This document shows, one piece after another, positions 1 through 10,824 of a stretch of 64,000 nucleotides of DNA. The notes under the pieces were generated by a model. The model was not told where the DNA came from, made no database searches, and saw only the letters and a program-made list of their open reading frames with translations. The translations under genes were made by a program, and so were the position numbers. The stretch lies in contig JAUTXW010001637.1 of NCBI GenBank assembly GCA_030620095.1, forward strand, positions 1 to 64,000, in the 5' to 3' direction. The DNA comes from Kuschelorhynchus macadamiae. Its lineage: Eukaryota > Arthropoda > Insecta > Coleoptera > Curculionidae. Every line of letters begins with the position of its first letter. Position 1 is the stretch's first letter.

Positions 1-770
1 CAAATGAATGTTTAAATAAATAACATCCGATGTGACTATTAAGATATTTTACATTTTTTCAGAAAATCGATTTAAAACCAAATTTTTTTGTTAAAAGCGC
101 ATAGGTTAGCCTCGTAAAAAATGATAAACCTATAAATATATTATTTGTAAAAGACATCAAAGAAGAAAGTAAATTCGAAAAGTAGTTACCAAGCTCCTCC
201 GTGGCTAAATATTTGAGATGTTGGGGCCTTAGTGAGTCAAGACCACCCGATCAACCAGGTTTAAATGAAAGAATAGTTTTCTTAACTTAGATTTTAAAAA
301 GAAACATCAAAAATACAAAACTTCTGGTACGTCTGAAAAACTTCTATTTTCTTCTTGTCTGGGGTATTTTATCATCAATTTTTTGTAAATAGAATCATTT
401 TTCTCTGCCAAGGTGTCTTTAGAACACAACATTTGTATTGCCCTCTTTCTCCTTTCTCCTTCAGAAAGTTTGTTTTCAATCTGCTCAGCAAAGTAAGGCG
501 TACTTGTACTTTTTCTTTTCGATGTTTGGTTTTCTTACCAGGTGTGTTTTTATATAATTTTATTTAATTACTTGTTTATATTTAAAACTTTGTAAAAGAA
601 AATAATAGTAATGTTTCTGACCAATAAAATCCAATAAAAATTGAGAGTTTTCCGCAAGATATTTTTTAATTAAAAAAAAATATTATCGAATATATCACAT
701 TTCAGCTAAAAAAAGGTGAAAGTAAATAAAAATTCTATTTTATTCCACGTTACATATTGTACATTGCAGT
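1..770. other. AT-rich sequence without recognisable genes
   Basis: Both strands were read. Only short ORFs without recognisable motifs occur, including one of 70 codons at 355-567 (+) with no family features. I see no repeats or TE termini here apart from A/T runs. Confidence 0.5.
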
Positions 771-774
771 TTAT

Positions 775-2345
775 TAACCGACTTCAAAAAAGGAGGTTCT
801 GTATTCGACCTGTATGTTTGTTTATGTAGGTATATGTATATATGTCCGCGATTTTCTCTGTAAATGCTGAATGAATGTAAATGGGTTTTCCACCATGTAG
901 TAAAGCAACATTCCAAGGTGGTATTTTAAAATCCAAAATAAAATGCTAAACGATTTTTTACATATTTATAACTGTAAGAATTTCATGATGTTCAGTGTTT
1001 ATGAAACAAACAAGATATTTTTTTCTGTTTTTTTCAATGTTACATATTGTTTATTGTGGTTTACTAACCGACTTCAAAAAAGGACGTTCTGGTTTTGACA
1101 TGTATGTATGCAAATGTATATGTGTGTATAATCGCGATTTTCTCTGTAACTACTGACCGGATTTAAATAGGGTATTCACCGCGTTGTAAAGCAACAGTGG
1201 TTTGGCGAATGCCTGACAAACTCATTTAATTAGTAGTATGGAAAGTGATCTTAATGGTAATAAATAATAAGTTGGGTTGGGGAGCACAACATAATGTAAT
1301 CAATACAATTTGAAATTGAAATTAAGTAATGCATTACCAAAGTCATTAAATTTAAACATTTTAAGGGTCGTTGATATAATTAGGAAAGAGTGCAGAATGA
1401 ATGAAAATTAAAAATAAAGATAGAAAACTAACAAAAATAATGTAAAAATTAAAAAAAAACAATAAATAATAAAACATTTTTGAAAAAATAATACCGACCT
1501 CAAAAAAGCACTGAAAAGTAGAAAATAACATATTACATTACCTTGAAATTTTGACTTATGAAGTCGGCGTTAAATTAATAAACAAAAATAAATAGATATT
1601 TTTTGAAGTATTATGCACTATTACGTCTTCTAAGAAGCATGATTTTTAAAGGAAAGTATTCAAATAGTAGTTTTATACTAACTTCATAATTCAAATTTTT
1701 TTAGGTCATTTTATGAGTTCTTTTTGTTTCTTTTAAGTTTTATTTTAATTTCTGTTTTAAAGTTATTTTTCTTTTATTTTTTTATTGAAATTATCAAGCA
1801 CTATCGTCACTTATATGTGACGTTTTGCTAAAACATTTTTATGTTTTAGCAAAACGAAGGTTAGAAGATTAAAAAGGTTATTTATATTTTGGATTCATAC
1901 GGTCCTGAACGTGCTAATATTCTAATTTATCCTTTGACTTTTTAAGCGAATTCAAATCAGGAGGTTTTGTTTTCGACCTATATGTCCGCGATTTTTTCTG
2001 CTACCACTGAACGGCTTTGAATAGGGTTTTCACCATACTATAAAGCTTTACTCCAAGACGGTTTTTGTACCCAAATCAGGTCGTTAAGTTATAAATTGCA
2101 TGCGCACAAATTGTGTGTAAAATCTGAACATGTTTAGGCACCGCTGATATTATAAAAAAAGAAAATAAAAGTTAGCTAAAAAATAAAATAAAAAATAACT
2201 TACTTTGATTAATTTAGTTAATCAAAAGTAAAAAAAAAAACAAAAAAAAAGAATTTAAAAAATAAAACGACTTCAAAAACTCAATGAAAAATAAAAAAAT
2301 ACTATTTTACACGACTTGTCAATGTAATAAAATAAACAGGTATTT
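775..2345. repeat. Cluster of 'CCGACTTCAAAAAAGG' insect-type repeats
   Basis: Three related heads start near 777, 1066 and 1950. Each has a form of ACCGACTTCAAAAAAGGA, then a GTTCTG/GTTTTG segment, a 'TCCGCGATTTTCTCTG' block (about 845, 1131 and 1985), a 'GAATAGGGTTTTCACC'-like block and 'AAAGCAACA'. Tail-like modules with (A)CCGAC(C/T)TCAAAAA...AATGAAAA occur at about 1494 and 2268, and TGAAGTCGGCG at 1558-1569 is the reverse complement of the head, so the repeat has inverted ends. From general knowledge, motifs of this type are widely dispersed in insect genomes. I cannot name the family. No coding capacity is visible. Confidence 0.6.
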
Positions 2346-3000
2346 TTTTTACATTTTTTGTTTTTATTACTTTCATTCCTTCTACTATGGAGGAGTTTAC
2401 TGGGTAGTCGGTGCGTCTGGGCGTGCGATCCTACAGTCCTACGGGATGTAGTTGCTGATGATTGGTTCTTAATAGTTTCTTGTTCTAGGCGTCCTTGTCC
2501 ACTCTACATGAGACTATTTATCAGGACGAGTCATTGCTACACCTGTCCGGATAACTGATATTGTTTGGAGGCGCTGGCGCGAATGTGTTCGGTGCTATTG
2601 CGTAGAGTAATAAGTTATTGAATTTTGTACTTGCAAATTCTGAATGTGTTATTACGCTTTTATTATTAGTATTAGAACACTCTTTCGAATATAAGCGATT
2701 TGAAGGCATTTACAACGAAAACATCTACACAAGTGTTCTTTTACAAGGACAAAGCTAAGGAAAGTCGAAACTCTAGTGGAGCATACTATGTTATCACTAG
2801 AGGGTCTACTGGTGGGGCTTATCATTCTAGTAGTGTCCATCATGTTTATAAAGTGGTTCTAAATCCAAAGCGATCAAAATATCAAAGGCCAAATCCAGAT
2901 TTCGGCTTTGATGTTCGGGCAGTAACGGTCATATTTCCCTCGACTCAGGATTCCATACAAAATGATTATACTGATTCGAAATACAATTTTTAGAATAAGT
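2346..3000. other. Unassigned region with a 97-codon ORF
   Basis: A 97-codon ORF (2700-2993, +) lies here, with a Ser/Tyr/Val-rich product and no motif I recognise. It ends immediately before the family A fragment at 3003. It could be chance or part of an unknown element. No convincing homology can be claimed from reading alone. Confidence 0.2.
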
Positions 3001-3002
3001 CA

Positions 3003-3145
3003 TAAATTTCCTTTACCCGGAACTTCCCTCGTTATGAATAGTTACTTTCCGGTTTAGGAATAGTGAAGGTTGACCGTATTTAGTTCTGCATATAGTCATT
3101 TAGTAATACATATATAATTGTGTTTCCTTTCACTTTTATAGATAA
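3003..3145 (-). repeat. Family A terminal fragment
   Basis: The reverse complement matches the distal end of the family A repeat seen at about 25.9, 30.55 and 31.88 kb. The block AACTTCCCTCGTTATGAAT next to TTTCCTTTACCCGG is shared with those copies, and it is followed by a 'TAGTGAAG.TGACC...TTTAG' stretch also present at 31.93-31.97 kb. Only the end of the element is present. Confidence 0.65.
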
Positions 3146-3339
3146 TTATCCTGAAGGTCACTTATAAGGAATCATTTCTTTTGTATAAAAAAGACATCGT
3201 TGTTTAATTTAAGGGTAGGTGTCTTCTTCGCAATTAATTGTGAGATTTAAACCAATGGTTTGGCACACTCATGCAGAGCAACTACAATAAAATTAACGCA
3301 CTATGTAGATTATATATGAGCCAAATAGTTGATGCATAT

Positions 3340-3700
3340 GAGTTGTCGAATTGGTCTAACGAATCGCATCACTCATGGTAACAGGTTTAAGATCATATCT
3401 CCCAGGCAGAAGGTATGTCCATCCTCGAAGTTGTGCCAATTGACTACTTTTCTTTGAAGTTCTCTCTTGATAATTAAGGAACATAATGCGTGTTAGATAT
3501 GCTGATGACAAATGCCTTCGAGAAATGAAAATAAACGGTCCTTGATATGTAGCGTGCATTTCGTTTAAGTTGACATGTGGTTGTGGTTAAAACAGTATTG
3601 ATATACTGCCCGTTCTTTTGTTCTGACCCACTGGTTGATACTTGTTGAATTTTTCGCTTGTGTATTCTATAGTAAAAGAGATTCACATCAGCTTTTCTCC
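3340..3700 (-). pseudogene. Possible LTR-retrotransposon integrase tail (weak)
   Basis: Read on the minus strand, a 67-codon ORF (3356-3559) contains 'YQGPFIFISRRHLSSAYL' followed by 'QLRGWTYLLPGRY'. This resembles the C-terminal 'Y.GPF.I..VL....Y...' segment that follows the integrase core in Gypsy/BEL-type polyproteins. A second minus-strand reading frame (3474-3686) overlaps it and seems to carry the upstream part, which implies a frameshift. No protease, RT or integrase catalytic motif and no LTR was found nearby, so this would be a small decayed fragment. The resemblance is from memory of the family pattern and could be chance. Confidence 0.3.
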
Positions 3701-4263
3701 ATTGGGCGGGAAAATACTGACGATTTAGACGGAAAAAAATAATATGGATTTTAGCTTAAGCATGTACCATCGTCACTCAATGTAACTGGGACAGCATCAT
3801 ATTAGCTCTTGAACTGTTATATGATTTTTCCTTTCAAATATTTATCAAATTACGAATTTTAGGTTAAAGACAACGAGTTCATGCAGTATTAAATTGAATA
3901 GCCGGCAAAAAGTATGTTTGGCAACAGCTGTTGTTCTTATTTCTTATTTAATTTTTATTTTCTGTAAAAAACAACCTCCGAATCCTCAATTTAATTTAAT
4001 TTTTATTTTATTTTACCTGCTATATAAACCCACTTTTAGTATTACTCATGAAAAGTAATCAAATTACAAATTTTTATGCTTTTCGACCAACAAAATGGTT
4101 GAAATTAAAATTGAAATAAAACTCATGATTACCAATATTCTTGCCGTAAAATTAAGAAATATATTTCACAGACATAACCTAACCATAAACTTTCATAAAA
4201 CATTAGACCTAGTTCTTTTTAATTTTTAACTAATAACCATAAACTAAAACTTAAATAAATAAC
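3701..4263. other. AT-rich sequence without recognisable genes
   Basis: I see nothing coding. Runs of TTTAATTTTTATTTTATTTTA occur near 3950-4015. The downstream end of the Tc1 pseudogene lies just to the right. I looked for a matching TIR at about 3.98 and 5.35 kb and found none that was convincing. Confidence 0.4.
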
Positions 4264-5186
4264 TTAATATTTTGTCATGGAACTATTATGTTCGATAACG
4301 CTGTGCAATCTTTGAGGCATGCTTAAGACTAGGTCTCTTGTATTTTCAGGGGCTATTTCGTTCCAAGCTCGAACGATTGATTGTCGAAGATCATCTTGAT
4401 TACGAGGCCGAAATCCTTCCTTATAAATTTGGTTGGTCATTTGCCCCCAGACGTTTTCAATTGGATTCAAATCAAGGCTTCTTGAAATCCAGGGCAAAGT
4501 TTCGACATTATGATTTCGCAATATATTTTGCACTACTCTAGCTCTATATATAGGGCAATTATCATGTTGAAATACAAAATTGTCCGCAAAAACTGAGTTC
4601 ACAGAAAGTAGCATAATGTTTTCTAGTATATTGCGGTAAACATCTAAATTAAGTTTTTCTTCAATCACTGCACACACTCCTGGACCCCTGATACTTATCC
4701 AACCCTAAACGTTTACAGACCACTCATTATGGCATGATTGAAAAGTTTTCTCGTCAGAAAATACCACATTCTTCCAGAAATTATCTTGATTTTTATATTC
4801 CTTTGTAAATTCCAACCTCCTTTGCTTATTAAATTCTGTAAGGAATATTTTATTAAAAGCAGCACGATTCCCTAAGTTTGATAACCGTATCCTTGTTCTT
4901 ACAGTATTTGCAGAACCTGGGAAATTGATTTCTGCTTTAGGCTTTACTGCTGTTTAAAAAGGATTGTTTCTAAGGAACTGCAACAATTCATGTTCTTGAT
5001 TCGGTGTTGAAACTTTTGGACGTCCCGCCTTTGGTCTCTCAATGATACCACCATATTCTGCAATTTTTTACTTGATTAACAAAACACTGTTTTTGGTTAC
5101 ATGCACTTTGCAATTTCTCTAATTTTTTTTCCATCCCGAAGTCGAGTAAAAATTATTAACTTTTGTTCCTCCGTTAGCTTCGGCAT
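4264..5186 (-). pseudogene. Tc1-type transposase pseudogene
   Basis: Tc1 transposases bind their element's TIRs and cut and paste it at TA sites. Read on the minus strand from ATG at 5186 (MPKLTEEQKLIIFTRLRDG), the relic runs through an N-terminal HTH, a 'GRPKVSTP' linker near 5010-5035, a first catalytic Asp in 'VVFSDEKTF' (about 4750), the second Asp in 'FQHDNCP' (about 4563) and the Glu in 'LDLNPIENVWGQM' (about 4460). It ends in 'LHSVIEHNSSMTKY'. The usual HDNA/HDNC region and NPIE motif are intact, but the gene is dead. There is a frameshift near 5100, and in-frame stops fall just after 'LLIK' (about 5068), after 'NNPF' (about 4955) and after 'WSVNV' (4705-4707). The last 137 codons remain open. 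TIRs were not identified. Confidence 0.85.
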
Positions 5187-5189
5187 GAT

Positions 5190-6543
5190 GTATAAAATGT
5201 AGAGAAATTAGGTATCTGCTTTCAAACAAAGATAAATATTGCTTTCAAATCAAAAGCAAAAGACAGTGTCAAAATAAAAAAAAATTACTTTGACATTTTA
5301 ATCCTAGTTTAACATTGGCGTTTCCATTCTAGGTTAAATTGCCAGTCTAGGTTAACTTGGAATAGTAGTTCAGGAGAGTGAAATGGGTAATATTTGTTCC
5401 AGTTTCTTTTGGTGATGATGGTACAACGCGGTAAAAAGTAAAACTCGTGGCATCTAAACAACAATTAAAATGTGAAAAACCTATGCCACAGCTATTTCAT
5501 TAAGTAGAGTTAGGTATTTTATTCTATTTTGCGGTGTTAGACCACGTTGTAGTATCAACCCGATCCTAATTGCAATACTAAAATTAATACGTTTTGCTTT
5601 CTAATCAGCATCCATTCAAGTACTATTTATTCTGGAGATAGCTTGATTTAACTTTGACAAATCTCCATGGTTGCTCGTGCATCTTCTTAGCATTTTACAC
5701 TAGCAAGATACGTACACTTGGAAGTGGAAATAATGCTTATAAGGTATTTACTAGACTGTTTATTAAAATATTAATATATAAGTTCAAAGCACTTATAAAT
5801 GTTTCCCATTTTTAATATATCTACTTGATTAAATTTGTTTTGTTTTAGTAGGAAATCAATATATTACTATAATATTGAGTAATATAACCTTACTCTTGTG
5901 CCGGTTAATTATCATTTAAAGATGATGAAAATGAGGTCATACCCATTTTGCCGGTCGCATATAGTTTACCATTAAAGGCCGATTATAAACAGCGTCATTA
6001 AAGTCTAAATTTAAAAATCAAAACAAAATTTTTGTATCAAAATAATGTCAAATCGAATTTTAAAACCCGCGATAATAAAACTTTACACTACTTTGTAACT
6101 TATTTGTTATTAAAAAATGGAGCGTCCCATATTATTTATAAAATTTTAGTCTCTAAATAAGCTACCTCTGATATGATAATGAGACTTCATTAAATACATT
6201 AAATAAAAAAAGACTTAAAACAATTACAATTTACAATACCATCATTATTTAAAAATAATAATATCGTTTTAATTGACTGTAATTGGTCACCTTTGAAACA
6301 TTGACGACGAATTTACGTCTTTCCAATATTGTTGCACATAGTAACAAGATTTTTGCTATTTAATATCTATAAACAAAATTAAAATAATACATAAACAACT
6401 CTGATATCTGATATACAAGTATGTGGTCATTTTCATCGTCTTTACAATCTAGTGGGAAGGTCGTACAATGAGGTAGGTAGGATTTGGAAGGAAGCGATTT
6501 TATAGAAAAGCATCAGAAATGTGAAATGACACCTACAGGAATA
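5190..6543. other. Unassigned AT-rich region
   Basis: No ORF with recognisable motifs. Short palindrome-like pieces such as AACCTAGA/TCTAGGTT occur at 5325-5360, next to the Tc1 relic, and might be remnants of its end. Nothing else can be supported. Confidence 0.3.
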
Positions 6544-7370
6544 TACAGGGTTATTCATGCTCAATAGCCTATTAGAAGCATCTGGAGAACTAATGAATAG
6601 ATTACTTTGAAAATTTGGTTCTGGACAACTCTCTTTTTTTGAAATATCTTAAATTTTGCGGTGTTGCCGCTTCTACTTTAAACTGATGGCAACATCCGTT
6701 TTCTGAATGGAATGATCTGTATATCATCACATACAAAAATGCGTATTGTCCTGAATATTCTAAACACTTTTTGTGTTATGTTTCCTATACATAAATTCAA
6801 TTGTTTTCAAGAAAATGGCGCTTCAAAATTGTAATTTTGACCCTCTAAAACTCTGTAACCCCCAAACGGCCTAACTTGCAACGAATTGTATTTCACTTTC
6901 CTATCTTAGGTTTTAATTATCTATTTCCCCACACCAATTTATGGTTTGACAGGAGGTGTCAAAATTGACGTTTCCCGACAAAGTAGATATTGGTATTAAA
7001 AGATAACTAAACAAAGATAGGAAAGAGCAATCCTATTCGTTGCAAGTTAAGTCGTTTGGGTGTTACGGAGCTTCAAAGGGTCAAAAATGTCAATTTTCAG
7101 GTCCCATTTTCTTAAAAACAGTTGATTTTAAGTATAGAAAACATAACACAAAAAGTATTTAGAATTTTCAGGACAATACAAAAATGCAATAATATACACA
7201 TCATTTCGTTAAGAAAACGGAGGTTGCCAACGGTTTAAGGCAGAAGCGGCAACACCGCACAGTTTAAGATATTTTAAAAAGAGAGCTCATGTCCAGAACC
7301 AAATTTTCAAAGTAATCTATTCAATGATTCTCTTACTTCTAATATGCCACTGTCTGTGAATAACCCTGTA
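6544..7370. mobile_element. Palindromic non-autonomous TA-inserting element
   Basis: The element proper runs 6546-7368. Its ends are CAGGGTTATTCA (left) and TGAATAACCCTG (right), flanked by TA on both sides (6544-6545 and 7369-7370), the target duplication expected of Tc1/mariner-type transposons. The two halves are inverted copies of one another over nearly the whole length. For example, 'GCGGTGTTGCCGCTTCT' near 6658 pairs with 'AGAAGCGGCAACACCGC' near 7242, and 'CTGGACAACTC' pairs with 'GAGCTCATGTCCAG'. Arms diverge by scattered substitutions. No transposase is encoded, so it would have been moved in trans. Confidence 0.8.
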
Positions 7371-7390
7371 TTTCTAAGTAAATTACAACC

Positions 7391-7648
7391 ATAAACACAA
7401 GGACTTAGCCTAAAACCTAAAACTGTTTGCTATCTAACAAGACAAAATGCCACTTATTAAATAACATTTTAAAAGAGAAGAACTGGCAACTATATGAAAT
7501 ATCGGCGAAAATTATAATTATAAACACAAAGACTTAGGCTAAAACCTAAAACTGTTTGCTAACTAACAAGACAAAAAACGTCACTTATTAAATAATATTT
7601 TAAAAAGAGAAGAACTAGCAACTATATAAAATACCAGCGAAGAAAGGT
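7391..7648. repeat. Two-copy tandem repeat, period 129 bp
   Basis: Unit 1 begins at 7391 and unit 2 at 7520. Both carry ATAAACACAA(G/A)GACTTAG, 'TAAAACCTAAAACTGTTTGCTA', 'TAACAAGACAAAA', 'CACTTATTAAATAA' and 'AGAGAAGAACT.GCAACTATAT'. There are only a few substitutions and small indels, so the duplication is fairly recent. It immediately follows the palindromic element but is not part of it. Confidence 0.8.
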
Positions 7649-8261
7649 GAACATTAGGCATGCGTGCATCATGAAAATAAGAAAACCAATATAATTAAAT
7701 TGAATCACATAAAAATGCAGTTAAACTTACATCGTTTTTTTATGTCGACAATATTATAAGAAACGGCAAACGCTGATATGTCACTTTTATAAAAGTTAAC
7801 AGCAATTTCTTAATAAGAACTTGAAAATATTCTTAACCTTCATTTTTGGAAACCAACAAAATACTTACTTTATCAATTAAAGAGGTTTTTGGTAGTTTTT
7901 TTTAGAAACTGTCTACAAAAAGTGAAGAGAATGGCAAAACTAAACATACATAAAGGAATCAAATATAAAATGTCCTGCAAAAATGACTATTGTTTCAAAA
8001 CTGGAGAGAAAACATTTAAATTAAGTCCAGCGAACTAAGGATGTTGTAGATGATCTGTAGATAATAATAAAATAATTTTACACTTAGGCATGCAAATATA
8101 TGAGAAGTTTTGTAGACAACATAATATGCATGTATAAGGAACAGTGGCTTCTCTGGAAAAAAAGTTTTGGAGGTATAGACATTACTATTAAACATTAATG
8201 GAGAGCGCGGCAATGGTAGTACTTAGGTTCGCTGGATTATTTCCGACCGAACAGAGTTTGT
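7649..8261. other. Unassigned region
   Basis: A 65-codon minus-strand ORF at 8016-8213 has no recognisable motif. I see nothing else to annotate. Confidence 0.25.
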
Positions 8262-8915
8262 AAGTTTGAACTCCACATTGGTGTCCTCCGAGCAAAGCAC
8301 TCTGATGTTGATTAAAGCGTTATTTCAGCAGACCAAATTATCGGTAGTTTTATCTATCTCGGTACAATACCTGCAGAATCAGAATCATTGCCGAGTGCAA
8401 TCCCACGTAGATTATATTTCACCAGCCAGCGTCCAGTTAGGATCTCGTAATGGTTCTAAGTTGGTCTCTGTTTAATTTAAGATGCCTGTCTCAAAAGGAC
8501 TAGGAGGGTCTGACATGAAGCCCCGAGACTATCTGAGTGCTGCTGGTTCATACCATTCCACACAGAGTTGTTCAACAGTGCAAATATTAAGCCTGGATTT
8601 GCCAGTTCAATCACCAATTCTGGCAGCAAATTCCGGTTCAGTAAAAGCAGCGTCCATACCATCCCGAGTCAGCTGATCCGCTCTTTCATTTGTGTCAAGC
8701 CCTGTTAGCACCCCGCTGAGCTCTTCTGCATTCTAATGTAAAAAACGAATTGATCCTGCTGGAAGATAGAACCTTAATCGCCACTTGAGCGTAGAAGCAT
8801 ATATAGATATGCTAATCTTGATACACTCTGGAAAGGTTCTCATACAGGCAAGGACTTTTGTGTCCAAAAGCAAGACTGATGCAGCCTCCTGGGGGCCCCA
8901 CTGATGAGAAAACAA
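8262..8915 (-). pseudogene. R1-like non-LTR retrotransposon RNase H, decayed
   Basis: The reverse complement aligns by eye over its whole length with the better preserved R1-like fragment at 49.54-50.34 kb. The stretch rc(8650-8690) 'GAGCGGATCAGCTGACTCGG' parallels the 'EGADQLAR' coding segment of that copy. The following 'EP.FAARIGD..KSR.NICTVE...EWYE.AALRQSRGF' reading parallels its 'EPALGIAPSAVKARI...' segment, and 'NRDQLRTITR' parallels 'NRSQLRTITR'. Several stops and frameshifts break it, so ORFs in this interval (8477-8662, 8733-8915) are partial or off-frame readings. It is the downstream half of an element's ORF2. No poly(A) or simple-repeat tail is evident on the 8.26-kb side. Confidence 0.7.
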
Positions 8916-10283
8916 TGTATCTTTTTACGAGAGAAGAGATTTTTTCCTCTAAAAATTAAAATTTTTATTGCAAACACGTCATTAAAACTTAAAATAATTA
9001 CGAGTATGCTCATCCATTCCCAGAACCAGTTGAATAACCGTTATTGTATTTTTCTGTATTATTGGAAACCAGGAATATACAGGAGTAAGGTATCTTATTA
9101 TATAGGGACATCTTATTATACAGGATGTAAAATTAGAAAATAATACAAATAAATAAATTTAAATTATTAAATAAACTATTCAAAAACTACACTTGATTCA
9201 CCTCTTCGATGTTTGGGCCTTTTTGTATAATAGACGACATTGGCGAAATATAACTCATTAAAATGTTTGAGAGATAAAAGATTTTCTTGCTTTTCTGACT
9301 AACCGTGTATAAAAATGTTATTTTGAAAACAGCTGAAATGAGGTAACACAACATCAAATATTCTTAGAATTTTGCCCCTCTGGAAAGCGCAAAGATATGT
9401 TTTATTAAAATAGAGGTACTAAAGAAAGTTTTATTCGTTTTGCACCCTTCCTCCCTGAACAAAAATCTTTCAATCAACATCAATCTAACAACTTTTGTAA
9501 ATACCTTTATTATCTCTATTAAACAGTTTAAAAGACAAATGGTATTCGCTTCCTTGTCTAGTTCTATATTAATATGTAGGTAAATTGATTAAGCTTTTCT
9601 TCGTAATATATAAGACTTTTTTTATTGATTTGCATCTCTTACATTAGTAAAAAAACTTTATTTGCATAAAAATACAAATATCGTAAATACTATTTTAAAA
9701 TATTCAGTGGACTGCATAACAATTTACTATTTAGCACTTCCCGAATAAAAGGTTAGCAATGTGCATAAAAAAGAAAAAATAGTAACTTCTCCATGACATT
9801 TCGATGCTTTTATATAATTAATTCTCCTATGTCGATCACACCCTTACGGTGCTTTCTAAAAAATTAACTCTAGAATAACTGCATTAATCGCGTCCTTGTC
9901 ATTAGAATATATCGTCCTGATACGTATTAGTAAATAAAGGTCGACGCGAAAATAAATGTTTAAATTACATAGAACTAAAAATTAAAAACAAATAAACTTT
10001 AAAAATATTTTTCGTCGACCGGCGGCAATAATTATTTACGCCACAAAAGTGATATTTTCCTGGATGACTGGATATTATATGAATAGAATAGAAACTTTTT
10101 GAATCTTATTTTAAATTGGAAAATCTGCGATTTTTTACCCTGAATGACAAAATAAGTCCGGAAAAATGACCGGTCTTTACCGTTTCTCTTTTTTGATCTC
10201 GACGTAGGCAAATGCCTGAGAAACCAACTGCCCGTAATTAATCAAGTAGACATGCTCTGCCAATCCCATGGAAATGACATACA
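8916..10283. other. AT-rich sequence without recognisable genes
   Basis: Both strands were read. Only a 79-codon ORF (8904-9143, +) occurs, with no recognisable domain. No TE termini or tandem arrays stand out. Confidence 0.3.
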
Positions 10284-10338
10284 TTGTTGGTTATAAATAT
10301 ACCAGGTTTGATATATTTATCTGTAATCACAACCATGA
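10284..10338. repeat. Terminal fragment of the ATACCAGGTTTGATA element
   Basis: The sequence from 10284 (TTGTTGGTTATAAATATACC) onward closely matches the left end of the fuller copy at 10588. It then reads AGGTTTGATA, and TGTAATCACAACC follows at about 10322. It is probably a solo or collapsed end of the same small element. Confidence 0.55.
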
Positions 10339-10391
10339 AATTTGACCTTTCAAGAATGAATTAACTCTATCATTACGAATTATCACATCAT

Positions 10392-10394
<3 letters not shown>

Positions 10395-10449
<55 letters not shown>
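10395..10449. repeat. (TA)n microsatellite
   Basis: Pure AT dinucleotide tract of about 55 bp, lying between two copies of the ATACCAGGTTTGATA element. Confidence 0.95.
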
Positions 10450-10452
<3 letters not shown>

Positions 10453-10587
10453 TCTGTTTATATTTTGAAATTGGCCTACAAGCTTTATTTTAAAAGATAG
10501 AAAAAAATATTAAATACAATAGTTTTAAGGTCTCTAAACCAGAATTGTGTAAAAAAATGGTTGATATGATTTTATTAAATCAATCTT

Positions 10588-10824
10588 TTCTTGGTGATTA
10601 TGAATATACCAGGTTTGATACCTTTATCTTTAAACACCACCAAGAAAGTTATCAAAAAGCCTGCGATAAGTAGCAGTATATTGCCATTTACTCCACATTT
10701 ATGTGTTAGAATATTTTGTCGCATCTTTCTAACACATTGCTTCTTTCTTATAGCAAGGTTTTCGTAAATTTTCTCGGCTGCCCTTAAACAAAAATATATC
10801 AAACCTGGTATTTGTAATCAACAA
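10588..10824. mobile_element. Small element with ATACCAGGTTTGATA inverted ends
   Basis: Left end TTGGTGATTATGAATATACC-AGGTTTGATA and the reverse complement of the right end TTGTTGATTACAAATACC-AGGTTTGATA form about 28-30-bp imperfect TIRs. A related copy lies at about 19.38-19.58 kb. The interior carries a 75-codon minus-strand ORF (RAAEKIYENLAIRKKQ...) that I do not recognise. It may be incidental, because the second copy does not preserve it as an ORF. No target duplication could be fixed. Class unknown; MITE-like in form. Confidence 0.6.

Noticed and set aside
3498..3520. 'RYADD' on the plus strand as an RT catalytic box
   Set aside because: No RT motifs occur before or after it in any plus-strand frame. 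The minus-strand integrase-tail reading explains the region a little better.
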